A stretch of 64,000 nt of DNA from positions 186,001-250,000 of the forward strand of contig CAWARK010000014.1 in NCBI GenBank assembly GCA_963784415.1, read 5' to 3'. The notes below the pieces were generated by a model that saw only the letters and a list, made by a program, of their open reading frames with translations, was not told where the DNA came from and searched no databases. Within the stretch, counting starts at the first letter, position 1, and each line of letters starts with the position of its first letter. This document shows positions 19,563 through 28,400 of the stretch, in pieces. The DNA comes from UBA7672 sp963784415 (GTDB lineage: Bacteria > Pseudomonadota > Alphaproteobacteria > Caulobacterales > Hyphomonadaceae). The translations under genes were made by a program, and so were the position numbers.

Positions 19563-20345
19563 TTATGGTTTCACGAAGCCGCGCAATACGGCCTGAATCG
19601 CTGCCTGCGTCGTCGTGCGCACGCCCAGCCGCTTTCGCGCTGCGGCGAGGTGTTCGTTGACGGTGTATTCCGACAGGCCAAGGATCTCGCCGATCTCCCA
19701 GCTCGATTTTCCTTCTGCGATCCATTGCAGGCATTCGATCTGGCGTTTCGTCAGGTCCGGTTGTGGCGCTGTCTCATGCCCAAGCGCCGCCGCCACGAGG
19801 CCCAGCCGCTCGGCAGCCAGCGAATAGTACAGCGACAACATGTGCAGGATCGCCAGCGTTCCTTGATCCGTCGGCAGCGTCTCCGACGTCATCAGCGACA
19901 CCCCATGCATCGATCCATCGGCCTGATGCAGCGGCAGGTAGAAGCCGTCCTGCAACCCGAACTCAGCCGCGTCGTTGTAGATGCGCTCCTTCGCCGCCGT
20001 TAGCCGCCGCGCCTGACGGAAGCGCGTCCACGTCGTCGGTGCGTTGTTGCGTAAGCCCGACTTCAACAGGTCGTCTACGGGCGCCAGATTGTGAGCGTCA
20101 TAGTGTGCGCGCCATCCTGCATGGCTTGTCCCGGCGATCTTCCGCGCTGATGGCCGCCGCCGGGCGTCCGTTCCGACATAGAGCGCGAACGCGTCGATCT
20201 GGTAATGTGCGAGAAAGCGCTTCGTCAGCGCATCGAGCTGTTCAGGCGTCGAGGCGCGGTTTGATTGCTCCGCGTAGGCGTAGACCGGGTCCTGTACGGC
20301 CCGGTTCGCCAGCTGTTGCGCGGAGAGTCCTTGTGTGGCGCTCAT
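19563..20345 (-). CDS. LuxR family regulator with autoinducer-binding-like domain
   Basis: At 260 residues it has an N-terminal ligand domain (~20-175) and a C-terminal LuxR helix-turn-helix (LTKRQIECLQWIAEGKSSWEIGEILGLSEYTVNEHL, about 195-230). The ligand domain retains a GWRAHY...APVDD pattern resembling the Trp/Tyr/Asp positions that hold acyl-homoserine lactones, but no synthase gene (luxI) is in the window. It is therefore a LuxR solo here. It starts 12 bases after the CoA-transferase stop and reads as the last gene of the itaconate-like operon, making autoregulation or operon control plausible. It is convergent with the acylase gene. Confidence 0.85.
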   Translation of the reverse strand: MSATQGLSAQQLANRAVQDPVYAYAEQSNRASTPEQLDALTKRFLAHYQIDAFALYVGTDARRRPSARKIAGTSHAGWRAHYDAHNLAPVDDLLKSGLRNNAPTTWTRFRQARRLTAAKERIYNDAAEFGLQDGFYLPLHQADGSMHGVSLMTSETLPTDQGTLAILHMLSLYYSLAAERLGLVAAALGHETAPQPDLTKRQIECLQWIAEGKSSWEIGEILGLSEYTVNEHLAAARKRLGVRTTTQAAIQAVLRGFVKP

Positions 20346-20357
20346 ACTCCAGATGCC

Positions 20358-21572
20358 TCAGCCGCGCGACAGATAACCCCGATGCTCCGGCGCTGCGATC
20401 GCAATAATGGCCGAGGCCCGCGCGCGTGGCGAGAGGCCTTTCAGCCGCGCGACACCATGCTCGGTAACGATGATATCGGCCAGATCTGCCGGAATGGAAG
20501 GCGCCGCAAGCTTCGGCACGATGCGAGATGCGCCACCGCCCGTGGCCTGCAGAGCGATAATCGATATGCCGCCCCGCGATGCCGCCGCCGCGCGCATGTA
20601 GTCGGGCGCGCCGCCCACGCTGCTGACCCGCCGCCCCGCGCGCCATTCCAGATTGAGCGCGCCTTCGAGATCAACTTCCAGCGCCGATCCGATCGACACG
20701 AAGCCGTCGATCGCCGCGAGTAGCGCATGATTGTGCGTCTCGCTGGCCGGGCGGAAGTGGAAGCCGGAATGCGGCAGCCATTTGTAGAACTCCGCATCGC
20801 CCCACGCGACGCCCGTCACATTTTCACGGCCGAGGTCGATCACGCCCGCATCGCACAGCTGCCTGTATTCCGGCGTGATGATGCCCGAATGAACGCACAG
20901 CCCGCGATGCAGCCTCAGCGCCCCCATCGCCGCGGCCGGCGTGTCGCCAATGCCCGCCTGGATCGTCGCGCCGTCCGGCACCAGCTCCGCCACCAGCCGG
21001 CTGATCTCTGCCACTGCCGCGTTGCTGCGCGGCTTGGCCGGCGCCGCCATCAGCAGCGGCGCATCGATCTCCACCACCAGATCGATCGCCTCCAGCGGAA
21101 TCGACATTGCGTGTTCCAGCGACGGCATCTGCCTGTTGACGAACGCCGCCCGCTTGCCCGCCTTGCGCCAGACCAGCGGGCCCATGTCGCACGCTATACC
21201 GAACGAACAATTCCCCGCCCGATCCGCCGGGGCGACATGCAGCACGACAAGATCGAACGCCATGCCCGCCATCACCTCCGCAATTTCGGAGTAGGGCATC
21301 GGCGTCAGCCGCGTTCGCCCCGATGCGATCGATGGCTCCAGCGTGGTCGACGCCATGAACGTCGTCAGCGTCACATCACCGGGCAACGAACCGTAATCGA
21401 GCTGGTTGATCCCCGGTATCAGGCACGACCACAGCTCGACGCCGTTCGCGAGACCCGGATTGTCGCGCAGCAGATTGTAGAACGCCTCGCACTCGCCCGG
21501 CCCGCCCTGGAAATAGACGCGCTGGCCAGGCCGCATGCCGCGCAGCACATCCTCGGGATAGCCAATTCTCAC
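20358..21572 (-). CDS. Acetyl-CoA hydrolase/transferase family CoA-transferase, itaconate CoA-transferase candidate
   Basis: About 404 residues with two Rossmann-like CoA-transferase halves. Recognisable motifs are FQGGPGE near the N-terminus, HVAPADRAGNCSFG, GIGDTPAAAM and SSVGGAPDYMRAA. The GTG at 21572 overlaps the stop of the CitE-like gene as GTGA. The segment where catalytic Glu lies in classical members (HSE/HTE) reads HSG here, which may define a subgroup or a different mechanism. In the itaconate pathway (Ict-Ich-Ccl) this family activates itaconate to itaconyl-CoA using succinyl-CoA. The downstream order with a MaoC-type hydratase and a CitE-type lyase fits that role. Other short dicarboxylic acids are possible. 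Confidence 0.78.
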   Translation of the reverse strand: MRIGYPEDVLRGMRPGQRVYFQGGPGECEAFYNLLRDNPGLANGVELWSCLIPGINQLDYGSLPGDVTLTTFMASTTLEPSIASGRTRLTPMPYSEIAEVMAGMAFDLVVLHVAPADRAGNCSFGIACDMGPLVWRKAGKRAAFVNRQMPSLEHAMSIPLEAIDLVVEIDAPLLMAAPAKPRSNAAVAEISRLVAELVPDGATIQAGIGDTPAAAMGALRLHRGLCVHSGIITPEYRQLCDAGVIDLGRENVTGVAWGDAEFYKWLPHSGFHFRPASETHNHALLAAIDGFVSIGSALEVDLEGALNLEWRAGRRVSSVGGAPDYMRAAAASRGGISIIALQATGGGASRIVPKLAAPSIPADLADIIVTEHGVARLKGLSPRARASAIIAIAAPEHRGYLSRG

Positions 21573-22427
21573 GCGACGCCTGCCGCTGTCAGAAGCCGCC
21601 GCGCACGTTCCACCACGGGCTGGTCGATCATCGCCCCGTTGTGCGAGACGACCCCATCTGCGCGGCCGTCCCACGCCGCCAGTATGGCCCGCGCCTCTGC
21701 GACCTCGGCTTCACTGTAACCAAAACACGCATTGAGCACGCCAACCTGATTGGGGTGGATGCACATCGCGCCCGTAAGCCCCATCCCGTGCGCCCGCCGC
21801 GCCTCGCCGCCGAAGGCTTCAAGGTCGGTGAAATTGGCGATGCCCGTCGCCATGCCGATACCCATGATGCCCCGCGCCGCCGCCGCATACCCGACCGTCT
21901 GCGCCGCAAGCCCCAGCGACAACGGCCCCGGCGGCCGGCCCAGAGACAGCGCAAAGTCCTCGCTACCGAGCGATATCCCGATCAGCCGCGGTCCGTCCGC
22001 AATCGCGGCAATCCGCTCCAGCGCACGCGGGCTCTCGATCACCGCAATCACACCGATCGTATTGCGCTCCATGCCTTGTTCGAATTCCAGTGCATCCATC
22101 ATGGCGGACAGGCTTTCCAGATCGCTCGCCTGTTCGACCTTCGGCATCACGATGGCGCGCAGCCCATTCACGATCACGGCTTCCAGATCGTCCGCCAGCA
22201 ACGCCGGATCGTTGTTGACCCGCACCGTCACCGTCGCGCCATTGGCCGCCAGATGCTTCACCGCCTCTGTCGCCTGTGACCGCGCCGCCGCCTTGGCTTC
22301 AGGCTCTGTCGAGTCTTCGAGATCGACGATGATCGCATCCGCCCCGCGCGTATGCGCCTTGGCCCAGCGCTGCAGGCGCTGCAGCCGGAACAAAAAGCAT
22401 CGAACGCCAGTTCGCCATCATACGCAT
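21569..22427 (-). CDS. CitE-like (HpcH/HpaI aldolase) acyl-CoA lyase, citramalyl-CoA lyase candidate (frameshift ~22380)
   Basis: The TIM-barrel lyase motifs GADAIIVDLEDS, VRVNN, MPKVE, VIAVIESPRAL, LGSEDF and CIHPNQV are all present, including the acidic metal ligands (Glu in IESP, Asp in SEDF). The normal N-terminus WRSMLFVPAA is encoded in another frame upstream. Dropping one G/C near 22378-22381 joins it to RLQRWAKAHTRGAD, so the true start is the ATG at 22427 (or 22421/22418). Family members cleave citramalyl-, malyl- or citryl-CoA to acetyl-CoA plus a keto acid. With the adjacent CoA-transferase and hydratase, cleavage of (S)-citramalyl-CoA to acetyl-CoA and pyruvate is the best guess. 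Confidence 0.82.
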
Positions 22428-22431
22428 TCCA

Positions 22432-23250
22432 CTAAGCAACGGTGATTTGACCGCTCATGGCGACATAGCCATCGCCATCCGCCGCCCACACATCGGCGCC
22501 CGTCGGCGTATCCACCAGATTCACGGTGAAGGGCGCAAGGTCAAACACGGGACGGCGCGCCTGGAACACAAAGCTTGCGAGCCTGTCATGCGGCCGATGC
22601 CTGCGGAAATGATCCACCAGCAACGTCGCGAGCAGGGGGCCATGCACCACCAGCCCCGGATAGCCCTCGTCTTTCACGGCATAGTCGCGGTCGTAATGAA
22701 TGCGGTGCGCGTTATAGGTCAGCGCCGAAAAGCGAAAGAGCAGGGCTGCCGTCGGCTCGATCGTGCGCGATACCTGCGCTTCACGCCGCTCGCCAGGCGG
22801 CAGCGGCTGCGCATTCCCGCTCCGCTCGCGAAACACCACATCCATCTCGTCTGTCACGCACAACGTATCGCCGGCGAAAATATCGTACCGGATCGTCAGG
22901 AACACCAACCGCCCGGTCCGCCCCGTTTTCTCCGAAACATTCGCAATCGTCGCGACACGCTTCACGTCGGCGCCAAACGGTATCGGCTGATGAAATGTCA
23001 CGCGGCTCCCGGCCGCCATACGCATCGGAAGGTCAATCGGCGGCACGATCCCGGCGCGCAGCGGATGCCCGTCGCTGCCGATCTCCGCCTGCGGTCCCAT
23101 CGGCGGAAAGCACAGCAGATGCCCCATCGGCGGCACGCTGCTCTCGCGCTCGCGGTCCAGCATTGCCGCCAGCCTGTCGAACGGTCCGCGCGCCGTAAAG
23201 TCGTACGCCGTGTCGCTACGCCCGATCCAGTCTTCCGCGTTGATGCTCAT
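22432..23250 (-). CDS. MaoC/FAS1-type acyl-CoA hydratase, itaconyl- or mesaconyl-CoA hydratase candidate
   Basis: The 272-residue protein has two hot-dog halves. The N-terminal half contains a PPMGHLLCFPP segment. The C-terminal half has the hydratase pattern RFSALTYNAHRIHYDRDYA with catalytic Asn/His/Arg candidates and VHGPLLATLL. This is the arrangement of mesaconyl-C4-CoA and itaconyl-CoA hydratases, which produce citramalyl-CoA. It lies 15 bases after the acyl-CoA dehydrogenase stop and 4-13 bases before the lyase start, inside one operon. Confidence 0.82.
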   Translation of the reverse strand: MSINAEDWIGRSDTAYDFTARGPFDRLAAMLDRERESSVPPMGHLLCFPPMGPQAEIGSDGHPLRAGIVPPIDLPMRMAAGSRVTFHQPIPFGADVKRVATIANVSEKTGRTGRLVFLTIRYDIFAGDTLCVTDEMDVVFRERSGNAQPLPPGERREAQVSRTIEPTAALLFRFSALTYNAHRIHYDRDYAVKDEGYPGLVVHGPLLATLLVDHFRRHRPHDRLASFVFQARRPVFDLAPFTVNLVDTPTGADVWAADGDGYVAMSGQITVA

Positions 23251-23265
23251 CAGAACGACCCGATC

Positions 23266-24424
23266 TCAGAAGGATTTGGGCATGCCCAGCACATGCGTCG
23301 CCACATGACTGAGGATGAGGTTGGTCGAGATCGGCGCCACTTGATACAGCCGCGTCTCGCGGAACTTGCGTTCGATGTCGTATTCCTCGGCGAAGCCAAA
23401 TCCGCCGTGCGTCTGGATGCACGTGTCCGCCGCAAACCAGCTGGCTTCCGACGCCGTCATCTTCGCCATGTTGGCTTCCGACCCTGCCGGCTGGCCCGCC
23501 TCGTAAAGCTGCGCCGCGTGATCCACCATCAAGCTCGCCGCTGTCACCTGCACATAGGCTCGCGCGATCGGAAACTGCACGCCCTGGTTTTCACCGATTG
23601 GCCCGCCGAACACGGATCGCTCTTTGGCGTAGGCTGACGCGCGATCGATGAAGAACCGCCCATCCCCGATGCACTCCGACGCAATCAGAATACGCTCTGC
23701 ATTCATGCCGTCGAGAATGTACTTGAACCCCGCGCCCTCCTTGCCGATCAGATTTTCAACCGGCACTTCGAGATTGTCGAAGAACAACTCCGTCGTCGCA
23801 TGGTTCAACATCGTGCGAACCGGCTTGATCGTCAGCCCATTTCCTTTGGCGGCCTGCATGTCCACCAGCAGCACGCTCATGCCATCGGACGTCTTGCCCG
23901 CGTCATCGCGCGGCGACGTGCGGCACAGCAGCACCATCAGGTCCGAATGCTCCGCCCGGCTGATCCAGATCTTCGATCCGTTGACGACGTACTTGTCGCC
24001 AACCCGCTTCGCGAACGTCTGGATGCGCGTGGTGTCCGTGCCGCTCGTCGGCTCCGTCACGCCAAACGCCTGCAGGCGCAACTCACCGCTCGCAATCTTC
24101 GGCAGGTAGCGCTGCTTCTGCTCCGCCGACCCGTGCCGCAGCAGCGTGCCCATCGTGTACATCTGCGCGTGACAGGCAGCGCCGTTCGCGTCCGGACCGA
24201 TGGATTTCCTCCAGCACCGCGCACGCCGCCGATATGCCGAGCCCCGCGCCGCCATACTCCTCGGGGATCAGGATCGACAGCCATCCCGCCTCGGTCAGCG
24301 CCTTCACGAACTCCGTCGGATAGGCCCGCTCACGATCCAGCGCACGCCAGTAAGGCCCGGGAAAGCGCGAGCACAGCTTGCGCACCGCGTCGCGAATTTC
24401 AGGATGGCTTTCCGTCGTCGCCAT
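23266..24424 (-). CDS. Acyl-CoA dehydrogenase (frameshifted at ~24200)
   Basis: From the ATG at 24424 (GGAGGAG ribosome site) the first ~75 residues include AGWLSILIPEEYGGAGLGIS. The frame then breaks, and the other frame continues with GAACHAQMYTMGTLLRHGS, the FAD-contacting AFGVTEPTSGTDTTRI, the GVQFPIA segment and the C-terminal IQTHGGFGFAEEYDIERKFRE. Removal of one base in the TCCGGAC area (~24200) restores a ~385-residue dehydrogenase. The enzyme would oxidise an acyl-CoA thioester and pass electrons to ETF. The itaconate operon of Pseudomonas aeruginosa also contains an acyl-CoA dehydrogenase gene, so a matching or overlapping substrate range is plausible, but the substrate is unknown. 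Confidence 0.85.
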
Positions 24425-24471
24425 GACCAGCTCCTCCGCCGCCACTGTGCAGCGGCGGGAAGCCCACGTCA

Positions 24472-25473
24472 TCAGCCAACAAGAGCGCTTAGGCAACCGG
24501 TCCGCGCGAGCAGGGGGTCCAGCTCTGCCTTCGCCCCCTCCGGCAGCTCCGCATACATCCGGCGCAGCGTCTCCAGACACTTCACCTGATATTTGAAAGC
24601 GCCCTGCCCATAAGGCATGCCCAGCGCCATGAACGCGAACGTCTCTTCGCCATTCGCAACGGCCTTGGCGTTCGCCATCAGGAACGGAAAATAGACCTCA
24701 CCCGCAAATGCCAGCAGCTTCTCGACGATCGGTCCGCGCGCTTCGCCGGCTCCACGCCACGCGCCATTCAGCCCCGACAGATCGTCCATCTGCGCCAGCC
24801 AGCGGAATGTCAGCGGCGCAATCTTCCGCATCAGCCGTTCCGGCGTCGGGTCCACCGCCAGCTGCGAGAACTGGCCCATCCAGCTGAACTCGGCGAGCGA
24901 GGGCTGCGACCCGAACCAGAACGGCGACGCCTTGCATTGCTCTTCGAGCATTCCGCAAAGCTGCCGCATCGTCTCTTCGATGAGCGGCGCATTCTCCGGC
25001 GTGCATCCGACCAGCGCCATCCGCCCCACCTGCCGGGCGCGAAACTGGTCTGCAAAGTGCTGGATCGTCTCCATGCCGCCACCGCGAAACCGGTCATAGG
25101 CGAGCCAGCGCGACAGTGCTTCCTGATCGTCCGCATAGAACCAGCGATAGTGGAACATCAGCTTCGTGGCCCACTCGTCGGCCATGTCTTCAAGCAGGCA
25201 CGCAAGAAAGCGATCAGCGGGATCGACCGGCACAATGCTGCGTTCGGCGTGCCGCTGCTCCAGCTCGAAAATCATCGGCGTCGAATCATTGCGCCATTCG
25301 CCGCTCGGATACTGGATCACCGGTATCACCGGCGCCTTCACGTTCTTGAGGACGCTGGCATCCAGGCCCACCGACTCCCACACATGGGGAAGGCGGCGAT
25401 AGCGCATGATCGCGCGCATCTTCATGGAGTAGGGAGACCCCAGCCCACCTATAACGCGATAATAGTCCGGCAT
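24472..25473 (-). CDS. Glutathione S-transferase-like protein
   Basis: The first ~85 residues have a thioredoxin-fold GST N-terminal pattern (GSPYSMKMRAIMRYRRLPH, PVIPVIQYPSGEWRNDSTPMIFELE). They include the cis-Pro and the ND-ST motif that contacts glutathione. The remaining ~245 residues are helical and longer than in a standard GST. The ATG at 25473 gives this N-terminus. It is the first gene of the operon that continues into the acyl-CoA dehydrogenase 47 bases downstream. The glutathione-binding site looks usable; the substrate is unknown. Confidence 0.78.
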   Translation of the reverse strand: MPDYYRVIGGLGSPYSMKMRAIMRYRRLPHVWESVGLDASVLKNVKAPVIPVIQYPSGEWRNDSTPMIFELEQRHAERSIVPVDPADRFLACLLEDMADEWATKLMFHYRWFYADDQEALSRWLAYDRFRGGGMETIQHFADQFRARQVGRMALVGCTPENAPLIEETMRQLCGMLEEQCKASPFWFGSQPSLAEFSWMGQFSQLAVDPTPERLMRKIAPLTFRWLAQMDDLSGLNGAWRGAGEARGPIVEKLLAFAGEVYFPFLMANAKAVANGEETFAFMALGMPYGQGAFKYQVKCLETLRRMYAELPEGAKAELDPLLARTGCLSALVG

Positions 25474-25562
25474 TCTTGTTCCCCCACGTGTCTGGACGCA
25501 CGCTTCACAGTCTCGTAGACAGTGTACCAAGCAGTAACAAGACTGCAACGTGGGAGAGAAGC

Positions 25563-27449
25563 ATGAAGCGGCTTGCGATCGCAGTGTGCGCGGCGGCCTT
25601 GCTGGCCGGTTGCGGCGGACCAGCGCCGACGGAAACGGCACAACCCGAACAGGCGCCGGCAACTGCCGCGCTTCCTCCTGCCAACCCGCTGAACAACGCC
25701 TATTTCGGCGACCTCCACCTCCACACCCGCAACTCCTTCGACGCCTACATCTTCAACGTGCGCGCCTCGCCCGAGGAAGCCTACGCCTACGCCAAGGGCG
25801 GCACGATCAAGCACGCGGCCGGCTTCGACATGAAGCTCAACTCCGGCCCGCTCGATTTCCTCGCGATCACCGACCACTCGGAATATCTCGGCGTCCTGCC
25901 CGCCATCAACACTGAAGGCGACCCCTATTCGAAAGTACCCTACGCCAAGGACCTGTTCTCCACCGACGGCGGCAAGGTTACGGCCGCGTTTCGCAAGTTC
26001 GCGGACACGCTGGACGAGGGCAAGCGGATGTCGGACTTCGCCGACCTGCGCACCGTGAAGTCCGCCTGGCACGACACCATCGACGCCGCCAAGCGCAACT
26101 ACGAGCCCGGCAAGTTCACCACGCTTGTGGGTTACGAATTCACCTCCGCGCCGGACGGCCGCAACCTCCACCGCAACGTGATCTTCTCGTCCGACAACGT
26201 GCCGGAGCTGCCCTACACCGCGCTCGAATCCCAGAACCCCGAGGATCTGTGGAACTGGATGGAGATGCAGCGCAAGAACGGCATCGAGTCCATCTCGATC
26301 CCGCACAACGCCAACGGCTCCAACGGCACGATGTACGAGCGCACCAAGTGGAACGGCCAGCCCGCCGACAAGGCCTGGGCCGAAATGCGCGCCCGCAACG
26401 AGCCGCTCACCGAAATCACGCAGGTGAAGGGCACGTCCGAAACGCACCCGCTGCTCTCGCCCAACGACGAGTTCGCCGGCTTCGAGATCATGGAATGGTA
26501 TATCGGCCAGGCCAAGAAGATCACGAAGTTCGACGGCGGCTATGTCCGCGACGCACTGAAGACCGGCCTCGAGATCGAGTCGAAGGTCGGCGCCAACCCC
26601 TACAAGTACGGCTTCACAGGATCCAGCGACAGCCACAACGCCGCCGGCAGCTACGAGGAAAACAACTACCATTCGAAAGTCGGCATCCGCGACGCCTCGC
26701 CCGAACTGCGCGGCTCGGCCCCGCCCAAGGGCAAGAACTGGGCGGACTACAAGATGCCCGACGGCATCGCGCGCTTCTCCACCTGGGGCGCATCGGGCCT
26801 CACCGGCGTCTGGGCGCCGCAAAACACGCGCGAAGAAATCTATGGCGCGCTGAAGCGGAAAGAGACCTTCGCCACCTCCGGCCCGCGCATCCGCGTCCGC
26901 TTCTTCGCAGGCTACGGCATCGGCGCCTCGCCGCTGACGACCGACGAGGGCGTGAAGAACGCTTACGCCAACGGTGTCTCCATGGGCTCCGACCTCATCG
27001 GCAAGGCCGATGGCAAGCCCGACTTCCTCGTCATGGCCATGCGCGACGCCAACTCCGCGCCTCTGCAGCGTGTGCAGGTGATCAAGGGCTGGCTCGACAA
27101 GAACGGCAAGGCCCAGGAGAAGGTGTTCGACGTCGCCTGCGCTGACGGCGGCAAGATCAACGCCAAGACCCAACGCTGCTCCGACAACGGCGCCAAGGTC
27201 GACGTGAAGACCTGCGCCTTCGACCAGGACAAGGGCGACGCCGAACTCACCGCGTCATGGAGCGATCCGGAATTCGACCCGAAGCTCAACGCCTTCTACT
27301 ACGCCCGCGTGATCGAGAACCCGACCTGCCGCTGGTCGACATGGGATGCGATCCGCTCGGGCGTGGAGCCGAACCCGGCCCTGCAGAAGACGATCCAGGA
27401 ACGCGCCTACACCTCGCCGATCTGGTTCATCCCCACCAAGGCGTCGTAA
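25563..27449 (+). CDS. DUF3604 lipoprotein, PHP-like metal-dependent hydrolase fold
   Basis: The ATG follows GGGAGAGAAGC. The N-terminus is a lipoprotein signal with lipobox LLAGC, so a membrane-anchored periplasmic protein is expected. The ~628-residue body carries metal-ligand motifs typical of PHP-type phosphoesterase folds: GDLHLHT (about residue 50), LAITDHSEYLG, ISIPHNAN and GSSDSHN. DUF3604 proteins occur widely in marine and soil proteobacteria, but a substrate is not established. It is followed 3 bases later by a PPIase-like gene and then a HupE/UreJ gene, a trio probably transcribed together. Confidence 0.88.
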   Translation: MKRLAIAVCAAALLAGCGGPAPTETAQPEQAPATAALPPANPLNNAYFGDLHLHTRNSFDAYIFNVRASPEEAYAYAKGGTIKHAAGFDMKLNSGPLDFLAITDHSEYLGVLPAINTEGDPYSKVPYAKDLFSTDGGKVTAAFRKFADTLDEGKRMSDFADLRTVKSAWHDTIDAAKRNYEPGKFTTLVGYEFTSAPDGRNLHRNVIFSSDNVPELPYTALESQNPEDLWNWMEMQRKNGIESISIPHNANGSNGTMYERTKWNGQPADKAWAEMRARNEPLTEITQVKGTSETHPLLSPNDEFAGFEIMEWYIGQAKKITKFDGGYVRDALKTGLEIESKVGANPYKYGFTGSSDSHNAAGSYEENNYHSKVGIRDASPELRGSAPPKGKNWADYKMPDGIARFSTWGASGLTGVWAPQNTREEIYGALKRKETFATSGPRIRVRFFAGYGIGASPLTTDEGVKNAYANGVSMGSDLIGKADGKPDFLVMAMRDANSAPLQRVQVIKGWLDKNGKAQEKVFDVACADGGKINAKTQRCSDNGAKVDVKTCAFDQDKGDAELTASWSDPEFDPKLNAFYYARVIENPTCRWSTWDAIRSGVEPNPALQKTIQERAYTSPIWFIPTKAS

Positions 27450-27452
27450 GCT

Positions 27453-28400
27453 GTGACTGACAAGGCGTCGGGAGTAACCGCGTTCTTCAGGCGCGCGGTG
27501 CGCGAACCGCTGGTCCACTTCCTGGCCATCGGTCTCGCCCTGTTCGTGATCAACGGCCTCGTCCATGGACCCGATCAGGGCCCGACTGGCGACACCATCG
27601 TCATCTCGAAAGGCCGCGTGAACCAGATTGTGCAGAGCTATGTCCTGCTGTCGGGCCACCTGCCAACGACTGCCGAACTGCAGACCCTCGTCGATGATTT
27701 CGTCAGCGAGGAAGTCGGCTATCGCGAAGCCGTCGCCATGGGCCTCGACGCCGACGACACCATTGTCCGCCGCCGTATGCGCCAGAAGCTCGAATTCCTG
27801 ATCGAGGACGGCGCGGCCAGCACCGATCCCACCGAGGCCGAGCTGCAGGCGTGGATGAACGCTCACCCCGACAAATACCGTCTCCCCGAACGCCGCGCGC
27901 TGCGCCAGGTCCTGCTCAGCGCCGACAAGCGCGGCGGCCGCACGCTCGCCGACGCCGCCGCAACGCTGACGTCGCTCGCCAAAGGCGCCGATCCTGCAAA
28001 ACTCGGCGATCCCTCCATGCTGCCCGCCGCCCTGCCGCTGACGACGCAGGAAAGCGTCGCAGGCCTTTTCGGCGCCGAGTTCGCCGCCAAGGTGTTTGCA
28101 CATGACGGCCCCACCCAGGGCGTCGCGGATTGGTTTGGCCCCATAGCCTCGCCCTTCGGCCAGCACATCGTTTCCATCATCAGCACCGAACCCGCCCGCA
28201 CCGTCCCACTCTCCGAAGCCATCGACAGTGTCCGCGCCGACTGGGTCGAGGCCCGCCGCAACGACGCGCGCGACGATTTCCACGCGCGCCTGCGCAAGCG
28301 CTACAGCATCCGCATCGAATGGCCCGAGCCGTGGACCAACCTGCCGGAAACGCCCAACCCCACGCCGAAGACAAAGCCCATCCCCGAGGTTGGCGAGTGA
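27453..28400 (+). CDS. Membrane-anchored parvulin-type peptidyl-prolyl isomerase-like protein
   Basis: It starts at a GTG three bases after the DUF3604 stop. One N-terminal membrane helix (VHFLAIGLALFVINGLV, about residues 22-38) anchors a periplasmic chaperone-like region. The SurA/PpiC-like helical part contains VDDFVSEEVGYREAVAMGLD, and PERRALRQVLLS begins the PpiC-like domain. At ~315 residues it is a compact folding factor, perhaps for the neighbouring lipoprotein or HupE protein. The stop overlaps the HupE start (GTGA). Catalytic isomerase residues cannot be confirmed by eye. Confidence 0.78.
   Translation: MTDKASGVTAFFRRAVREPLVHFLAIGLALFVINGLVHGPDQGPTGDTIVISKGRVNQIVQSYVLLSGHLPTTAELQTLVDDFVSEEVGYREAVAMGLDADDTIVRRRMRQKLEFLIEDGAASTDPTEAELQAWMNAHPDKYRLPERRALRQVLLSADKRGGRTLADAAATLTSLAKGADPAKLGDPSMLPAALPLTTQESVAGLFGAEFAAKVFAHDGPTQGVADWFGPIASPFGQHIVSIISTEPARTVPLSEAIDSVRADWVEARRNDARDDFHARLRKRYSIRIEWPEPWTNLPETPNPTPKTKPIPEVGE

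Noticed and set aside
25508..25525. GTCT-CGT-AGAC palindrome between the GST and DUF3604 genes
   Set aside because: Arms are only 4 bases and no matching regulator is adjacent.
25449..27173. 574-codon frame on the minus strand
   Set aside because: Antisense to the DUF3604 gene, whose metal motifs and lipobox are clear.
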